Assembly: GCA_900546845.1 (NCBI GenBank) | Contig: UREK01000024.1 | Location: 1-29,420 of the forward strand | From: an uncultured Eubacteriales bacterium | Lineage (GTDB): Bacteria; Bacillota; Clostridia; Christensenellales; CAG-138 | DNA: 29,420 bases | Direction of reading: 5' to 3' | In this document: positions 8,053-15,997 of the stretch, one piece after another | Layout of the letters: every line of letters begins with the position of its first letter | Numbering within the stretch: position 1 is the first letter of the stretch | Made by a program: the position numbers and the translations under genes | The notes under the pieces: generated by a model | Seen by the model: only the letters and a program-made list of their open reading frames with translations | What the model was told of the DNA's origin: nothing | Database searches by the model: none

Positions 8053-8646
8053 TTATGCTTCCGCTGCTTCGGGAGCGTCCGCCGCCGGACGGCGGTAAAA
8101 ATCCTGTCCCCAGCGCAGGCGCACGCCGTCCCGCGCACGTTCCAACTGGAACAGATAGAGATCCGCCGCGAGCGCGGGATAATCGAGCGGGATCTCATCG
8201 GCTTTCAGGAGCTGGACGAGCCCCCGCAAATGGTGCGTGAACTCCGCGACGCTGCTGGCGGTGACCGCCGCGTCGAAACGGCGCTTGACCCGCGCTTCAT
8301 CCTCATCCGAACGGATGAGCCGCCGCACCGCCGTGCCCAGGGACACGCCCTCCGCGCTCATCAGGCGCTCCTTCGCCTCTTTGCCCTGCTGGTGCAACGC
8401 AAAAAGCGTAAGCGCGGTATAGACCGCCCATTCGGCGCGCGTGGGCGTTCCATCCCGGCTGTAAAACTCCTCCGGCAGCCCTTCGAGCGTCTCGCCCCAT
8501 AGCTCCGGCAGGCTGCCGGGCGCTTTCCCAACGCCCCGGCGCAGGGTCGCAAGCCGCGCCCGCACCGCCGCCTCGTTGCCTGTGTCCCGCAGCGCGGCGA
8601 TGCGCCCCGCTACGAACGCTTGGATGCGTTTTGTTTCATCAGCCAT
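8053..8646 (-). CDS. casB: Cse2 (CasB), Cascade small subunit
   Basis: A 197-residue, mostly helical protein matching the Cse2 pattern: an N-terminal helical half with AEWAVYTALTLFALHQQG (about residues 71-88), then GTAVRRLIRSDEDEARVKRR and a C-terminal half with PLDYPALAADLYLFQ. Cse2 forms a dimer along the Cascade belly and stabilises the displaced target strand. AGGAGG precedes the ATG by 8 bases, and the gene overlaps the end of cse1 by 8 bp. The C-terminal tail (PAADAPEAAEA) is low-complexity and dispensable-looking. Confidence 0.95.
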   Translation of the reverse strand: MADETKRIQAFVAGRIAALRDTGNEAAVRARLATLRRGVGKAPGSLPELWGETLEGLPEEFYSRDGTPTRAEWAVYTALTLFALHQQGKEAKERLMSAEGVSLGTAVRRLIRSDEDEARVKRRFDAAVTASSVAEFTHHLRGLVQLLKADEIPLDYPALAADLYLFQLERARDGVRLRWGQDFYRRPAADAPEAAEA

Positions 8647-10279
8647 TCTGTTTTCCTCCTGTCGTCAATGCTTGCCGCGATGCCGTGCGGTAAAGGAAAT
8701 AGTTGTATGCGTCCGGCGCGCAGTAAACGCGCTTCTTTCCGGTTTCTTTCCCTTGCTTGTCTTTTTCTTGCTCCGTCCGGCCGACGAGCGCCTTTGGCCC
8801 CGCCGCGGCGACCATCTCCCGGCCGATGGAGCGGATGATCCCCTGCGCGGTCTTCCACCACCGCGCTGCGGCCTCCGCCTGGTCATCCGTTTCGGCGTCA
8901 ATGCCCTCGAGCCATTCGCGGAAGGGGAGGTCGAGCCGAAAATAGGCTGTCTCCCGCGCGGCGCTACGCGCATCCGCACCGTCCGCGTCGCCCAAGGCTT
9001 TTGCTATGCCTTGTGCAAGGGATGCAAGCTGGCTGACGAGCGCGTCCGCAGTTTCAATCTGCTCTATTACCTTGGCGATCCACGCCTCGCCCCTTTCGGT
9101 GAGCATCGCCCCGCTGAAGGCCATGCTGTCGGAAAACACATCGTCAATAAAGAAATCCTTATCCGCGTATTTCGCCGAGACCGTGCGGAATCGTATGAGG
9201 CCCGTTGGGAGCGCACCCCTCCGGGCAAGGCAGGAAATCCAGCTTACCACCCCCGGCCGCCTGCTGCCCTCCCGCTGCGAGACGAGCGGGGCAAAATCGC
9301 GCCACAGCTGCCGGGCAGGGGCATGCCGCCGCGGCTGGTGGAGCGGCGCACTCTTGTCGTTTTTCGCGCTGTTGTGCCAAAGCGTCATCTGCTCGGCAAA
9401 CGCGTTGTCCTTCTCAAAAAATTCCCCGCCGAGCAAGGTGTATCCGACTACCTTCCCCCCCTCGCGTTTGAGTTCGATTCTGCGGGACTGCAGCGTATAA
9501 AGTTCGGAAAGGTTGCCCGGCATCTCGATCCGTACGCGTTCTCTGCGGTCCACGCTTTCCCGTTCCCAAACGGGGCATTCTTCTTCCTCCCAGAGCTTGC
9601 TCTCTCCATCCTGGAGCAAGATGAGGTTGAGCAACAGCGTTTCAAAGAGCGTGTCGCCTTCCGCCATCACGACGCCGAGCTTGCCCAGCCAGCCCGCACC
9701 GGGGGTTTCCTTGATCTGCGGGTCGGTCTTTTTGCCCGAGGTATCGTCAAACGCGTTCACGTGGAGCAGCCATCGCGCCGCCTCGTCATAGGAGAGCGCA
9801 GCCTTCTCCCGCCCGCTGCGCTGCGGGAACAGCCGGATCTTGTTGTTGCTCTCCGAAAGCTCACCGTTGAGCTTTGCGGCGGAATAGCTCGTCCCCTTCC
9901 CGATCCCCGGCACCTGATAAAATGGCCGCTCCGGGTCGAACAGCCAGAACCGGTCGTGATACTGAGCAAGATAGCCCCGCACCACTTCCATGGGGAAGCT
10001 TTTTGTCGCCCAGATCTGTTTCCACCGCCGCACCGCCTGCGATGGGGATTCCAAAGGCGCTTCTTCCCCGTCGCAGTCATAACGGGAGACCACCGTGTGC
10101 AGCACCGCGAGCAGCAGCCGCAGTACCGCGGCGTCCTGCGTGGGAAGTTCCCCCGCGAGGCCCCGGAATTCCCCCGCCCGGTCGAGCGCATCCACAAGGG
10201 AGACCTTCTCCGTCGCGCCATCCGGCTTGAGCGCGACGATCCATGGTTCATCCAGCAGGTTAAATTCTCTTTCCGCCAT
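8639..10279 (-). CDS. casA: Cse1 (CasA/Cas8e), Cascade large subunit, PAM recognition
   Basis: About 546 residues starting MAEREFNLLDEPWIVAL, the classic Cse1 N-terminus. The large subunit recognises the PAM and recruits Cas3. Further family segments are VRRWKQIWATKSFP, SYSAAKLNGELSESNNK and the C-terminal four-helix region with YFRLDLPFREWLEGID. I chose 10279 as start because AAGGAGG sits 9 bases upstream; the ATG nine bases earlier directly abuts that site. The start overlaps the 3' end of cas3 by 20 bp. Compared with E. coli Cse1 (about 500 residues) it is slightly long. Confidence 0.95.
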   Translation of the reverse strand: MAEREFNLLDEPWIVALKPDGATEKVSLVDALDRAGEFRGLAGELPTQDAAVLRLLLAVLHTVVSRYDCDGEEAPLESPSQAVRRWKQIWATKSFPMEVVRGYLAQYHDRFWLFDPERPFYQVPGIGKGTSYSAAKLNGELSESNNKIRLFPQRSGREKAALSYDEAARWLLHVNAFDDTSGKKTDPQIKETPGAGWLGKLGVVMAEGDTLFETLLLNLILLQDGESKLWEEEECPVWERESVDRRERVRIEMPGNLSELYTLQSRRIELKREGGKVVGYTLLGGEFFEKDNAFAEQMTLWHNSAKNDKSAPLHQPRRHAPARQLWRDFAPLVSQREGSRRPGVVSWISCLARRGALPTGLIRFRTVSAKYADKDFFIDDVFSDSMAFSGAMLTERGEAWIAKVIEQIETADALVSQLASLAQGIAKALGDADGADARSAARETAYFRLDLPFREWLEGIDAETDDQAEAAARWWKTAQGIIRSIGREMVAAAGPKALVGRTEQEKDKQGKETGKKRVYCAPDAYNYFLYRTASRQALTTGGKQNG

Positions 10280-13007
10280 CCACACCATCCTCCTTTTCAT
10301 AGGTAAGTCCAAAAAACGCGTCGTATTGGAGCCTGTAGCCCAACAGGCGCGCTGTGTTGTCCGCGTCAAAGACGAGGATCAGGCTGCCGCGCAGCCACGG
10401 CGATTCCTGCCACCGCGGCGCTTCGGCCTTGCTTTGCGTTTCGAGCTTGGATATTAGTTCGTCGATCTTGCCCGGCATGCACAGCGCGGCAGGCAGGCGG
10501 AGGCTTTCCCGGGCGATGCGCCGCGCGAGTTCCGCATCCGGAACATCGCCGCGCGGCAGCGGTTCTCCGCTGGAAAGAAGATACAGGCCTCCGTCCGCGC
10601 CGCGCCGCACGGCGATCACCTCGACGGAGTCCTCGGAATCGCGCACGGCGGCTTCGCCCGCAGCGTCCGTGACAGCGGTGCCGAGCCAACCTTCCATGGT
10701 ATCCTCTTTATCGAACGATGGCGCCAAAATGCGGAAGGCCTTCGCGCCCTTTTCTTTTTCTCTGGTCAATTTTTCCCAGTCCTGCTCCGCGCGGTCATAG
10801 CCTTCCGGAATATACGGCAGCGCAGCCCTGTCCCCGCCGTATACGGCCTGCACGAGCGGGGAAACGTCGTCGGGCAGCACCACGCGCGGCGGCAGCAGCG
10901 CCTTGGTGCGCAGGAGAAGGTATTCGCCGTATACCACTGCGGAGCCGGGATCCAACGCATCATCCTCCGGCATGAGCACGAAGCAGCGCGCGCTTTCGAG
11001 CTTCGCGGGGCGCGGCCGCGCGTGCCGGTGCAGCCGGCCGATCCGCTGAAGGAGCAGATCGACCGGGCAAAGATCCGTGATCAATACGTCGAAATCGAGG
11101 TCGAGGGACTGCTCAATGACCTGCGTGCCGACGACGATCCGCCGCGCCGGGCGCCGCACCTCGGGGCTGGGCTTTCCGAGCTCGGCACGCAGCGTCCCCT
11201 CTTTTGCGAGGCGGTCGGTCGCCGTGAAGCGGGAATGCAGCAGCGCCACATCGTCCCCAAACTGCGCCTGGAGAGACGCGGCCACAGCCTGCGCGCGTTT
11301 GACCGTATTCAATATGATGCCCGCGCAGCCGCCCTGCGAGAGGAGCGCGCCAAGCGTCTCGGTGATCTGCGCATCGGAGAGCCGTTCCAGGCTGACGGAA
11401 ACCGGAGCGACGCCCGCGTCGATCCGGTGCGGAGGGACGATTTCCCTGCCGTCGGTATAAGTGACGCAGGGGTATGCTGGGGGACCGGCTTCTGGAAGCT
11501 GTTTTGCCTTTTTCTTGCCGAGGTATGCCTGCACGAGTTCGTCGCGCTTTTGGGCTGGCAGCGTGGCGGAGAGCAGGATCACGGGAACCCGATACGCGCC
11601 GAGCCACTGCAGCGCGCGGTGCAGGTAAACGTTCATATATGCGTCGTAGGCGTGGCATTCGTCGATGATCACGACCTTGTTCGCAAGGGCAAGGTGGCGG
11701 AGCATCACATGCTTCTGTTTGAGCGCAAGCTGCAAAAGCTGATCCACCGTGCCCACGGCGAAATCCGCAAGGAGGGCTTTTTTCCGTCCTTCAAACCAAG
11801 TGTATACTACGGCGCAGGTTTCGTCATCCTCCTCCGCGATGCCGCGGCTCCCGCCGATCCGCGCGAGGGAGGCAAAATCCTCGTTGAACTGCGCCTTCCC
11901 ATGCACCAGCTCCACGGAATGCTTCCCGCTGCCGAGCCCGGCGATCCATTGGCGCATCCTTGGGAACATCCCGTCCGATGTGGCCTGCGTCGGCAGTGCA
12001 AAAAAGACGCCTGAGCGTCCGGTGACCGTAGCAAAGATCTCCGCCACAGCAAGCGCCGGCTCCGTTTTTCCAACGCCCATCGGCGCTTCGATCACAAATA
12101 TGCCGGGCTCCGCGATGCCGTTCGCCGTTTCAATTACAGCGCTTTGCAGCGAGCGCGGCGGGAAGCCGAACCGCTCCGCGAACAGCTCGGGCGGGAACGT
12201 CCAGCCTTCAGGCTGCCACGCTGTTTTCAAAAAATCGAGCTTTCCGCGCGCCGTCTTCAGGCGCAGCGCGCCCATTCCGGGGCGCGCTGCGTCGTCCGGG
12301 CTGATATAGGGAAAATAGCTTTCGTTGCTTGCGATCCAGTCTGCTAGGATTGTAAGGCCTGACAGAAGGACCTGCGCCCGCATATCCGGCACGGGGAGCT
12401 CGTCAAAGGACGCATACCCGGCAAGGCTGAGCGCGTATTCCACGAGCTCCGCCCGCACCGCATCCCAGGCCGCGCGGCCTTCTTTGTTCACGCAGAAGTT
12501 GGTGATCTGGCTCTCCTCACCGCCATGGATAGCTTCGCCCGAGGAAGGCGGCTTGCCGTGATGCGAACCGATGATAACCGCCACATTTCGGCTGCAGCCG
12601 GCGGCCTCCAGGATCAGCATGCCCGCGATCGCGTGCGGCGAGCTGCGCGCGGCGCTGAACTCCGAATATGGCTGCATAGGAAGCCCTGCCGTAGCAAGCT
12701 CAAGCGCCAGCCGCTCATCCAGATCATCCGGGAGGAACTGCGCAGGCTTCGCCTGAAACACGGGGGTCGCTTTCCCGATATCGTGGATCGCCAGGATGAA
12801 TACGAGCAGCCGCTCCACTTCATCCACCGTGCAGCCGCACCCTTCCGCGATAACCCGCTTTGTGCCTTCGGGCAGCCATCTTTGCCAGATGAAGGCTGCA
12901 ACCGCCGCTGCATCCTCAAGGTGCGTCAAAAGCGGCAGCCAAAACGGGGTTCCATCCCGCCCTTTCTTTGCCCAAAGCCTCCGCGCGGCATAGGATAGCT
13001 GTTTCAT
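10260..13007 (-). CDS. cas3: Cas3, HD nuclease and DExH helicase
   Basis: A 915-residue effector recruited by target-bound Cascade to unwind and degrade DNA 3' to 5'. The HD nuclease is N-terminal: H75-D76 in LAIHDIGKA, H125, H149-H150 in IIGSHHGKP, and D223 in LADWIASNE. The helicase follows: Walker A in APMGVGKT (308-315), DECH at 449-452, SATLP from 480, and motif VI in QRIGRLHRH (654-662). All key residues are present, so it should be active. A Cas3 C-terminal domain follows. The ATG is preceded by GAGG at workable spacing. It is first in the operon, with a promoter about 110 bp upstream. Confidence 0.97.
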   Translation of the reverse strand: MKQLSYAARRLWAKKGRDGTPFWLPLLTHLEDAAAVAAFIWQRWLPEGTKRVIAEGCGCTVDEVERLLVFILAIHDIGKATPVFQAKPAQFLPDDLDERLALELATAGLPMQPYSEFSAARSSPHAIAGMLILEAAGCSRNVAVIIGSHHGKPPSSGEAIHGGEESQITNFCVNKEGRAAWDAVRAELVEYALSLAGYASFDELPVPDMRAQVLLSGLTILADWIASNESYFPYISPDDAARPGMGALRLKTARGKLDFLKTAWQPEGWTFPPELFAERFGFPPRSLQSAVIETANGIAEPGIFVIEAPMGVGKTEPALAVAEIFATVTGRSGVFFALPTQATSDGMFPRMRQWIAGLGSGKHSVELVHGKAQFNEDFASLARIGGSRGIAEEDDETCAVVYTWFEGRKKALLADFAVGTVDQLLQLALKQKHVMLRHLALANKVVIIDECHAYDAYMNVYLHRALQWLGAYRVPVILLSATLPAQKRDELVQAYLGKKKAKQLPEAGPPAYPCVTYTDGREIVPPHRIDAGVAPVSVSLERLSDAQITETLGALLSQGGCAGIILNTVKRAQAVAASLQAQFGDDVALLHSRFTATDRLAKEGTLRAELGKPSPEVRRPARRIVVGTQVIEQSLDLDFDVLITDLCPVDLLLQRIGRLHRHARPRPAKLESARCFVLMPEDDALDPGSAVVYGEYLLLRTKALLPPRVVLPDDVSPLVQAVYGGDRAALPYIPEGYDRAEQDWEKLTREKEKGAKAFRILAPSFDKEDTMEGWLGTAVTDAAGEAAVRDSEDSVEVIAVRRGADGGLYLLSSGEPLPRGDVPDAELARRIARESLRLPAALCMPGKIDELISKLETQSKAEAPRWQESPWLRGSLILVFDADNTARLLGYRLQYDAFFGLTYEKEDGVDGGKRI

Positions 13008-13115
13008 GTTTACCTCAGCTTTATATCGTTTTCACCGTTTCTTTTTCGTGTATCGTCTCGGGGGAGAGGAAATGCGCTGAGACGCCGATAACCCAATTAA
13101 CTCGTTTACATTGTT

Positions 13116-13144
13116 ATTATATCGTACAATCTGTATAAGCGCAA
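13116..13144 (-). promoter_or_regulatory. Promoter of the cas operon
   Basis: On the minus strand TTGCGC (13139-13144) and a perfect TATAAT (13116-13121) are 17 bases apart, upstream of cas3. The -10 box sits between arms ATTGT and ACAAT (plus-strand positions 13110-13114 and 13126-13130), a possible repressor site. The 5' untranslated stretch would be about 100 nt. Confidence 0.7.
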
Positions 13145-13194
13145 CCAAAATTAGGAAGCCATGCTGCAATGCTTTGAGTTGGCGGTCCTCAAAG

Positions 13195-13241
13195 GTTTTT
13201 TTCGACAGGCTAAAAGGCTGCCCCCGTGGGAGGCAGCCTTT
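13195..13241. repeat. Left flanking hairpin of the dispersed element
   Basis: A T-rich run and TTCGACAGGCT precede a perfect 10-bp stem AAAGGCTGCC (13213-13222) pairing with GGCAGCCTTT (13232-13241). The same motif recurs at 13426-13469, so two near-identical direct repeats bracket the structured element at 13244-13430. No T run follows this left copy, so it is not a standard terminator. Confidence 0.7.
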
Positions 13242-13243
13242 CG

Positions 13244-13430
13244 GGCTGTCGATCAAGTGACAGATGCCACTTGATCGAGGTTTACACATCGCGCTTGCGT
13301 CGATGGCGCGGCCAGCGCTCCGTGTAAAGAAAGCCTTGCGGCGCAAGGCTTTTCGCTCGCACCGCACAGGTCGCTGCTCGCGATTGAAAGTCAAGGGCTG
13401 CGGCCCTTGACAATCCCGGAAAGTCTTTTT
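13244..13430. repeat. Dispersed structured element, copy 1
   Basis: This 187-bp stretch recurs at 21974-22159 with about 89% identity by eye, and in degenerate reverse form near 29119-29252. It folds into successive stems: TCGATCAAGTG with CACTTGATCGA (13249-13278 region), AAAGCCTTGC with GCAAGGCTTT (around 13329-13351), and GTCAAGGGC with GCCCTTGAC (around 13390-13411). The first stem differs from copy 2 at two base pairs, both changes compensated. A minus-strand open frame across it is not preserved in copy 2, so it is probably not coding. It could be a structured RNA or a mobile palindromic element; no transposase is nearby. Confidence 0.75.
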
Positions 13431-13440
13431 CGACAAGCTG

Positions 13441-13477
13441 AAAGGCTGCCCCCGTGGGAGGCAGCCTTTGTTTTTTT
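13441..13477 (+). terminator. Hairpin with T run downstream of prs, plus-strand orientation
   Basis: AAAGGCTGCC (13441-13450) pairs with GGCAGCCTTT (13460-13469), followed by G and seven T residues on the plus strand. It lies 14 bp beyond the prs stop on the opposite strand, where it lacks a clear T run. By polarity it would end a transcript crossing the dispersed element from the left, although it may also weakly serve prs. Confidence 0.6.
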
Positions 13478-13482
13478 GCAGG

Positions 13483-14505
13483 TTATTTTTGCAGATCCCG
13501 CAGGGACAGCTGGCGGGAGAAACTCATCTCCAGCATGCGTTTGGGCGCGTGTACGAACATGTTGCTGACGGGCTCGCGGTCGTGAATATGCCTGACGGCT
13601 TCCGCGAACATGGGTGCAGCGGAGATGATTTCGATCTTGCTGGAATGGAGCGCAGGCTCGCAGTAGACGGTATCTGTGGAGACGAGCAGCTCGATCGGGC
13701 TGTCCTCGATGCGTTTTACGGCTTTCTCACTCATCACAACGTGGGAAAGGAAAGCGTAGATGTTCTTCGCGCCCTTGTCCTTGAGGCCGTGCGCCACATC
13801 CACAAGCGTGCCGCCGGAGATGGTGAAATCGTCCACCACGATGCAGTTCTTGCCCTTCACGTCGCCAATGATCTCAAGCACCTTGGCGTTTTCATCATGC
13901 CCAGCGCGCATCTTGTCGCCAATGGCGACAGCGCAGCCAAGCCCGTCCGCCATGGCGCGCGCGCGCTTTGCGCTGCCCGCGTCCGGCGAGACAACCACGG
14001 TGTTTTCATCCGCGATGCCGCGGTGCTTTGCGTAAGCGCAAAGAAGCGAGCTGGCGTAAAGGTGATCCACCGGCTTCGTGAAAAAGCCCTGGATCTGCGC
14101 GGCGTGCAGGTCCATCGTCACGACGCGATCCGCGCCGGCCATCTCGATGGCGTCCGCACAGACGCGCGCACGGATGGAAACGCGGGGCTCGTCCTTTTTG
14201 TCGCCCTTTGCATAGCTGAAATACGGCATGATGACGGAAATGGAGTTCGCGCTCGCGCGCTTTGCAGCGTCGATGTAGAAGAGCAGCTCCATGAACTCGT
14301 TGTTTGCATTGAGGCCGATCGTCTGGACGAAGTATACATCCATGTCGCGGATGCACTCATTGAAGCGCACATACGTGTTCCCCTCGGAGAAGTGGATGGT
14401 CGTGCAGTCGCCCATGGGGCTGCCGAGGTAATCGCACATTTTCTGCGCAAACTGCTTGCTCGCGCTGCCCGCAAAGATCTTGATGTGTCCGTTTCCGCCA
14501 AGCAT
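13483..14505 (-). CDS. prs: Ribose-phosphate pyrophosphokinase (PRPP synthase), divergent
   Basis: Makes 5-phosphoribosyl 1-diphosphate from ribose 5-phosphate and ATP for nucleotide, His and Trp synthesis. The 340-residue protein has the conserved DLHAAQIQGFF segment (132-142, with H134), followed by PVDHLYAS, the SPDAGSAKRARAMAD region (173-187) and a PRPP-binding loop VVDDFTISGGT (223-233). Several positions differ from the common bacterial enzyme, for example SPDAGSAKRA where SPDHGGVTRA is usual, and YAKGDKKDEPR in the ATP-binding region, so it belongs to a divergent subgroup. AGGGG precedes the ATG at about 12 bases. It has its own promoter and is monocistronic. Confidence 0.9.
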   Translation of the reverse strand: MLGGNGHIKIFAGSASKQFAQKMCDYLGSPMGDCTTIHFSEGNTYVRFNECIRDMDVYFVQTIGLNANNEFMELLFYIDAAKRASANSISVIMPYFSYAKGDKKDEPRVSIRARVCADAIEMAGADRVVTMDLHAAQIQGFFTKPVDHLYASSLLCAYAKHRGIADENTVVVSPDAGSAKRARAMADGLGCAVAIGDKMRAGHDENAKVLEIIGDVKGKNCIVVDDFTISGGTLVDVAHGLKDKGAKNIYAFLSHVVMSEKAVKRIEDSPIELLVSTDTVYCEPALHSSKIEIISAAPMFAEAVRHIHDREPVSNMFVHAPKRMLEMSFSRQLSLRDLQK

Positions 14506-14571
14506 ATGTTTCAGATTCCCCTATCATGGTTTTTCGGCAAAAACACGGCAAGGCCGCCCTTTGCCGCTTAG

Positions 14572-14600
14572 AGTATATCAAAATTTGCGATGGGAAGCAA
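14572..14600 (-). promoter_or_regulatory. Promoter of prs
   Basis: On the minus strand TTGCTT (14595-14600), a 17-base spacer and TATACT (14572-14577) form a good promoter about 65 bp upstream of the prs start codon. Confidence 0.7.
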
Positions 14601-14675
14601 CGCGCGCTGCAATGAAAAACTAGGAAAACGCTTTGTGAGATAAGAATTTATTATGGAGCTTCTGCGCCTGTTTTT

Positions 14676-14698
14676 GGAGGCGTGCATAATTCGCCTCC
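14676..14698. repeat. Short inverted repeat
   Basis: GGAGGCG (14676-14682) pairs with CGCCTCC (14692-14698) around a 9-base loop. T residues lie before it rather than after it on the plus strand, so it is not a normal terminator on either strand. It lies upstream of the prs promoter; its role is unknown. Confidence 0.4.
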
Positions 14699-14715
14699 CG
14701 GACTTGCGTTTGCTT

Positions 14716-14762
14716 AAAAATTAACGCCCGTCCTCCGCGAAACATGGCGAAACCCGGGCGTT
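14716..14762 (-). terminator. Terminator downstream of the PHP gene
   Basis: AACGCCCG (14723-14730) and CGGGCGTT (14755-14762) can pair. Read on the minus strand the hairpin is followed by AATTTTTAAG, a fair T run, about 55-100 bp beyond the PHP stop. On the plus strand TGTTTTG follows, so it may act both ways. The 24-base loop is long. Confidence 0.5.
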
Positions 14763-14815
14763 TGTTTTGCATTTCGGGCTCTTTTTCCAGCGCATCCCTA
14801 CCGGTTGGGCGGTTT

Positions 14816-15625
14816 TTATGTCATAAACCTTTCGAATACGGGCATGAGCAGCGGCGTATCCACAAAGGCGCAGCCGAGCGTGGCCGCCGGGCGGTTCTCA
14901 CCGTGGAAGTCGCTTCCGCTCGTCACGAGGAGGCCATACTGCCGCGCAAGCGAGAGGAACAAAGCGCGCTCGCCCTCCGTCGTGCCGGGGTAGAACGCCT
15001 CGATGCCGTCCACGCCGCCGCGCACAGCTTCGAGCACGGCCGCATGCTTGTCCGCGCGGATCTGGCAGGGATGCGCCAGCACCGCGATGCCGCCCGCCGC
15101 GTGCGTGACCGCCGCCGCCTCCGCGATGGTGATGTTTTCGCTGCGCACAAAACCGGGCCGCCCCTTGAGCAGGTATTTATCGAACGCATCCGCACGCGAT
15201 TCCGCATATCCCTTCTTCACGAGCGCGTTCGCCATGTGGAGCCGCGTGATGAGCCCTGCGCCCTCCACTGCGTCCTCGATCGGGCAGCCCACGGCCCGCA
15301 GGCGCGCGAGCATGGCCGCGTTGCGCCGGGCGCGCTTCTCCGCGCTCTCCGCAAGCGTGCGTTTGATCTCCGGCGCGTCCGGGTCGATCCCAAGGCCGAG
15401 GATATGCATCGTCACGGAATAATCGATGTCAAACTCCACCCCGGGGATGACGCGCATGCCGGTGCGCGCCCCCTCCGCCATGGCCTCCGGTACGCCCATC
15501 ACGGTATCGTGATCCGTGAGCGCGACAAACGCAAGCCCGGCATCCTTTGCCGCGCGCACGATGGCCGCAGGCGTCTCCGTGCCGTCCGAATACATGGAAT
15601 GGGTGTGCAGATCAAATGGTTGCAT
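14816..15625 (-). CDS. PHP-domain metal-dependent phosphoesterase
   Basis: A 269-residue PHP-family protein. Metal-ligand motifs appear in order: FDLHTHSMYSDG (residues 4-15, H7 and H9), LTDHDT, PGVEFDIDY, AVLAHPCQI and GSDFHGEN. Length and layout fit the YciV/RNase AM-like group, whose members remove nucleotides from RNA 5' ends or hydrolyse nucleotide phosphates; the substrate here cannot be read from sequence. I start it at 15625 because AGGAGAA lies just upstream; the ATG 36 bases earlier lacks a site. It follows ftsH on the same strand but a terminator and a repeat element separate them. No clear promoter was found. Confidence 0.85.
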   Translation of the reverse strand: MQPFDLHTHSMYSDGTETPAAIVRAAKDAGLAFVALTDHDTVMGVPEAMAEGARTGMRVIPGVEFDIDYSVTMHILGLGIDPDAPEIKRTLAESAEKRARRNAAMLARLRAVGCPIEDAVEGAGLITRLHMANALVKKGYAESRADAFDKYLLKGRPGFVRSENITIAEAAAVTHAAGGIAVLAHPCQIRADKHAAVLEAVRGGVDGIEAFYPGTTEGERALFLSLARQYGLLVTSGSDFHGENRPAATLGCAFVDTPLLMPVFERFMT

Positions 15626-15651
15626 GAGTTCTCCTGTTCCAGGCTTGAAAA

Positions 15652-15721
15652 GGCGGGGCAACCCGTCCCCGCCGCCGAAGACTCGGTTTGCAGGAACGCT
15701 GCGTTCTTCAGCTGCAAACCG
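15652..15721. repeat. Two strong hairpins upstream of the PHP gene
   Basis: GGCGGGG (15652-15658) pairs with CCCCGCC (15667-15673). Next to it a long hairpin has outer arms CGGTTTGCAG (15684-15693) and CTGCAAACCG (15712-15721) with an inner GAACG/CGTTC stem. They would lie in the 5' untranslated RNA of the PHP gene, so they could affect its expression or simply be part of the repeat cluster that follows. Confidence 0.5.
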
Positions 15722-15743
15722 CGCTTTCAGCAGCGGCTGTGGA

Positions 15744-15926
15744 GGTATGGCAATCCTCCGTCAGCAGCTTGCGCCGCTGCCATTTCCTTTTAAAAAGGAG
15801 ACTTTTGGGAGTGGTGAGCCCCAACGGATTCCGTATTCGGATAGCGTTTGAGAGCACATGGTCCAAAAGGCTCCTTTTGAAAGGAGCTGTCATGGCGTAG
15901 CCATGACTGAGGATTGTCGTATCACC
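15744..15926. mobile_element. MITE-like palindromic intergenic element
   Basis: The ends are imperfect terminal inverted repeats. The left end reads GGTATGGCAATCCTCCGTCA, and the reverse complement of the right end reads GGTGATACGACAATCCTCA followed by GTCA. Inside, each half mirrors the other: a small stem, then CCTTTTAAAAAGGAG on the left and CTCCTTTTGAAAGGAG on the right, plus a perfect GTCATGGC/GCCATGAC hairpin near the right end. No open frame. Similar short palindromic repeats are frequent in gut Clostridia from general knowledge. It sits between ftsH and the PHP gene. Confidence 0.6.
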
Positions 15927-15958
15927 GCGAGCAATGGAGTTTAACCCGCTCCCGCGGC

Positions 15959-15984
15959 AAAACAAGGCGGCTCGCGCCGCCTTG
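15959..15984 (-). terminator. Terminator of ftsH
   Basis: A perfect 9-bp stem, CAAGGCGGC (15963-15971) with GCCGCCTTG (15976-15984), loop of 4. On the minus strand it is followed by TTTT. It lies 14 bp after the ftsH stop. Confidence 0.8.
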
Positions 15985-15997
15985 CCTATGGTTTGCT

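Noticed and set aside
8576..10306. Long plus-strand open frame opposite cse1
   Set aside because: Mirror of the cse1 codons, no ribosome site, no recognisable domain.
13032..13436. A 134-residue minus-strand open frame upstream of cas3
   Set aside because: It crosses the dispersed element, the cas promoter and a hairpin; the frame is not kept in the second copy of the element.
14676..14698. Hairpin GGAGGCG/CGCCTCC as a terminator
   Set aside because: The T run precedes rather than follows it on the plus strand, and the minus strand has A residues after it.
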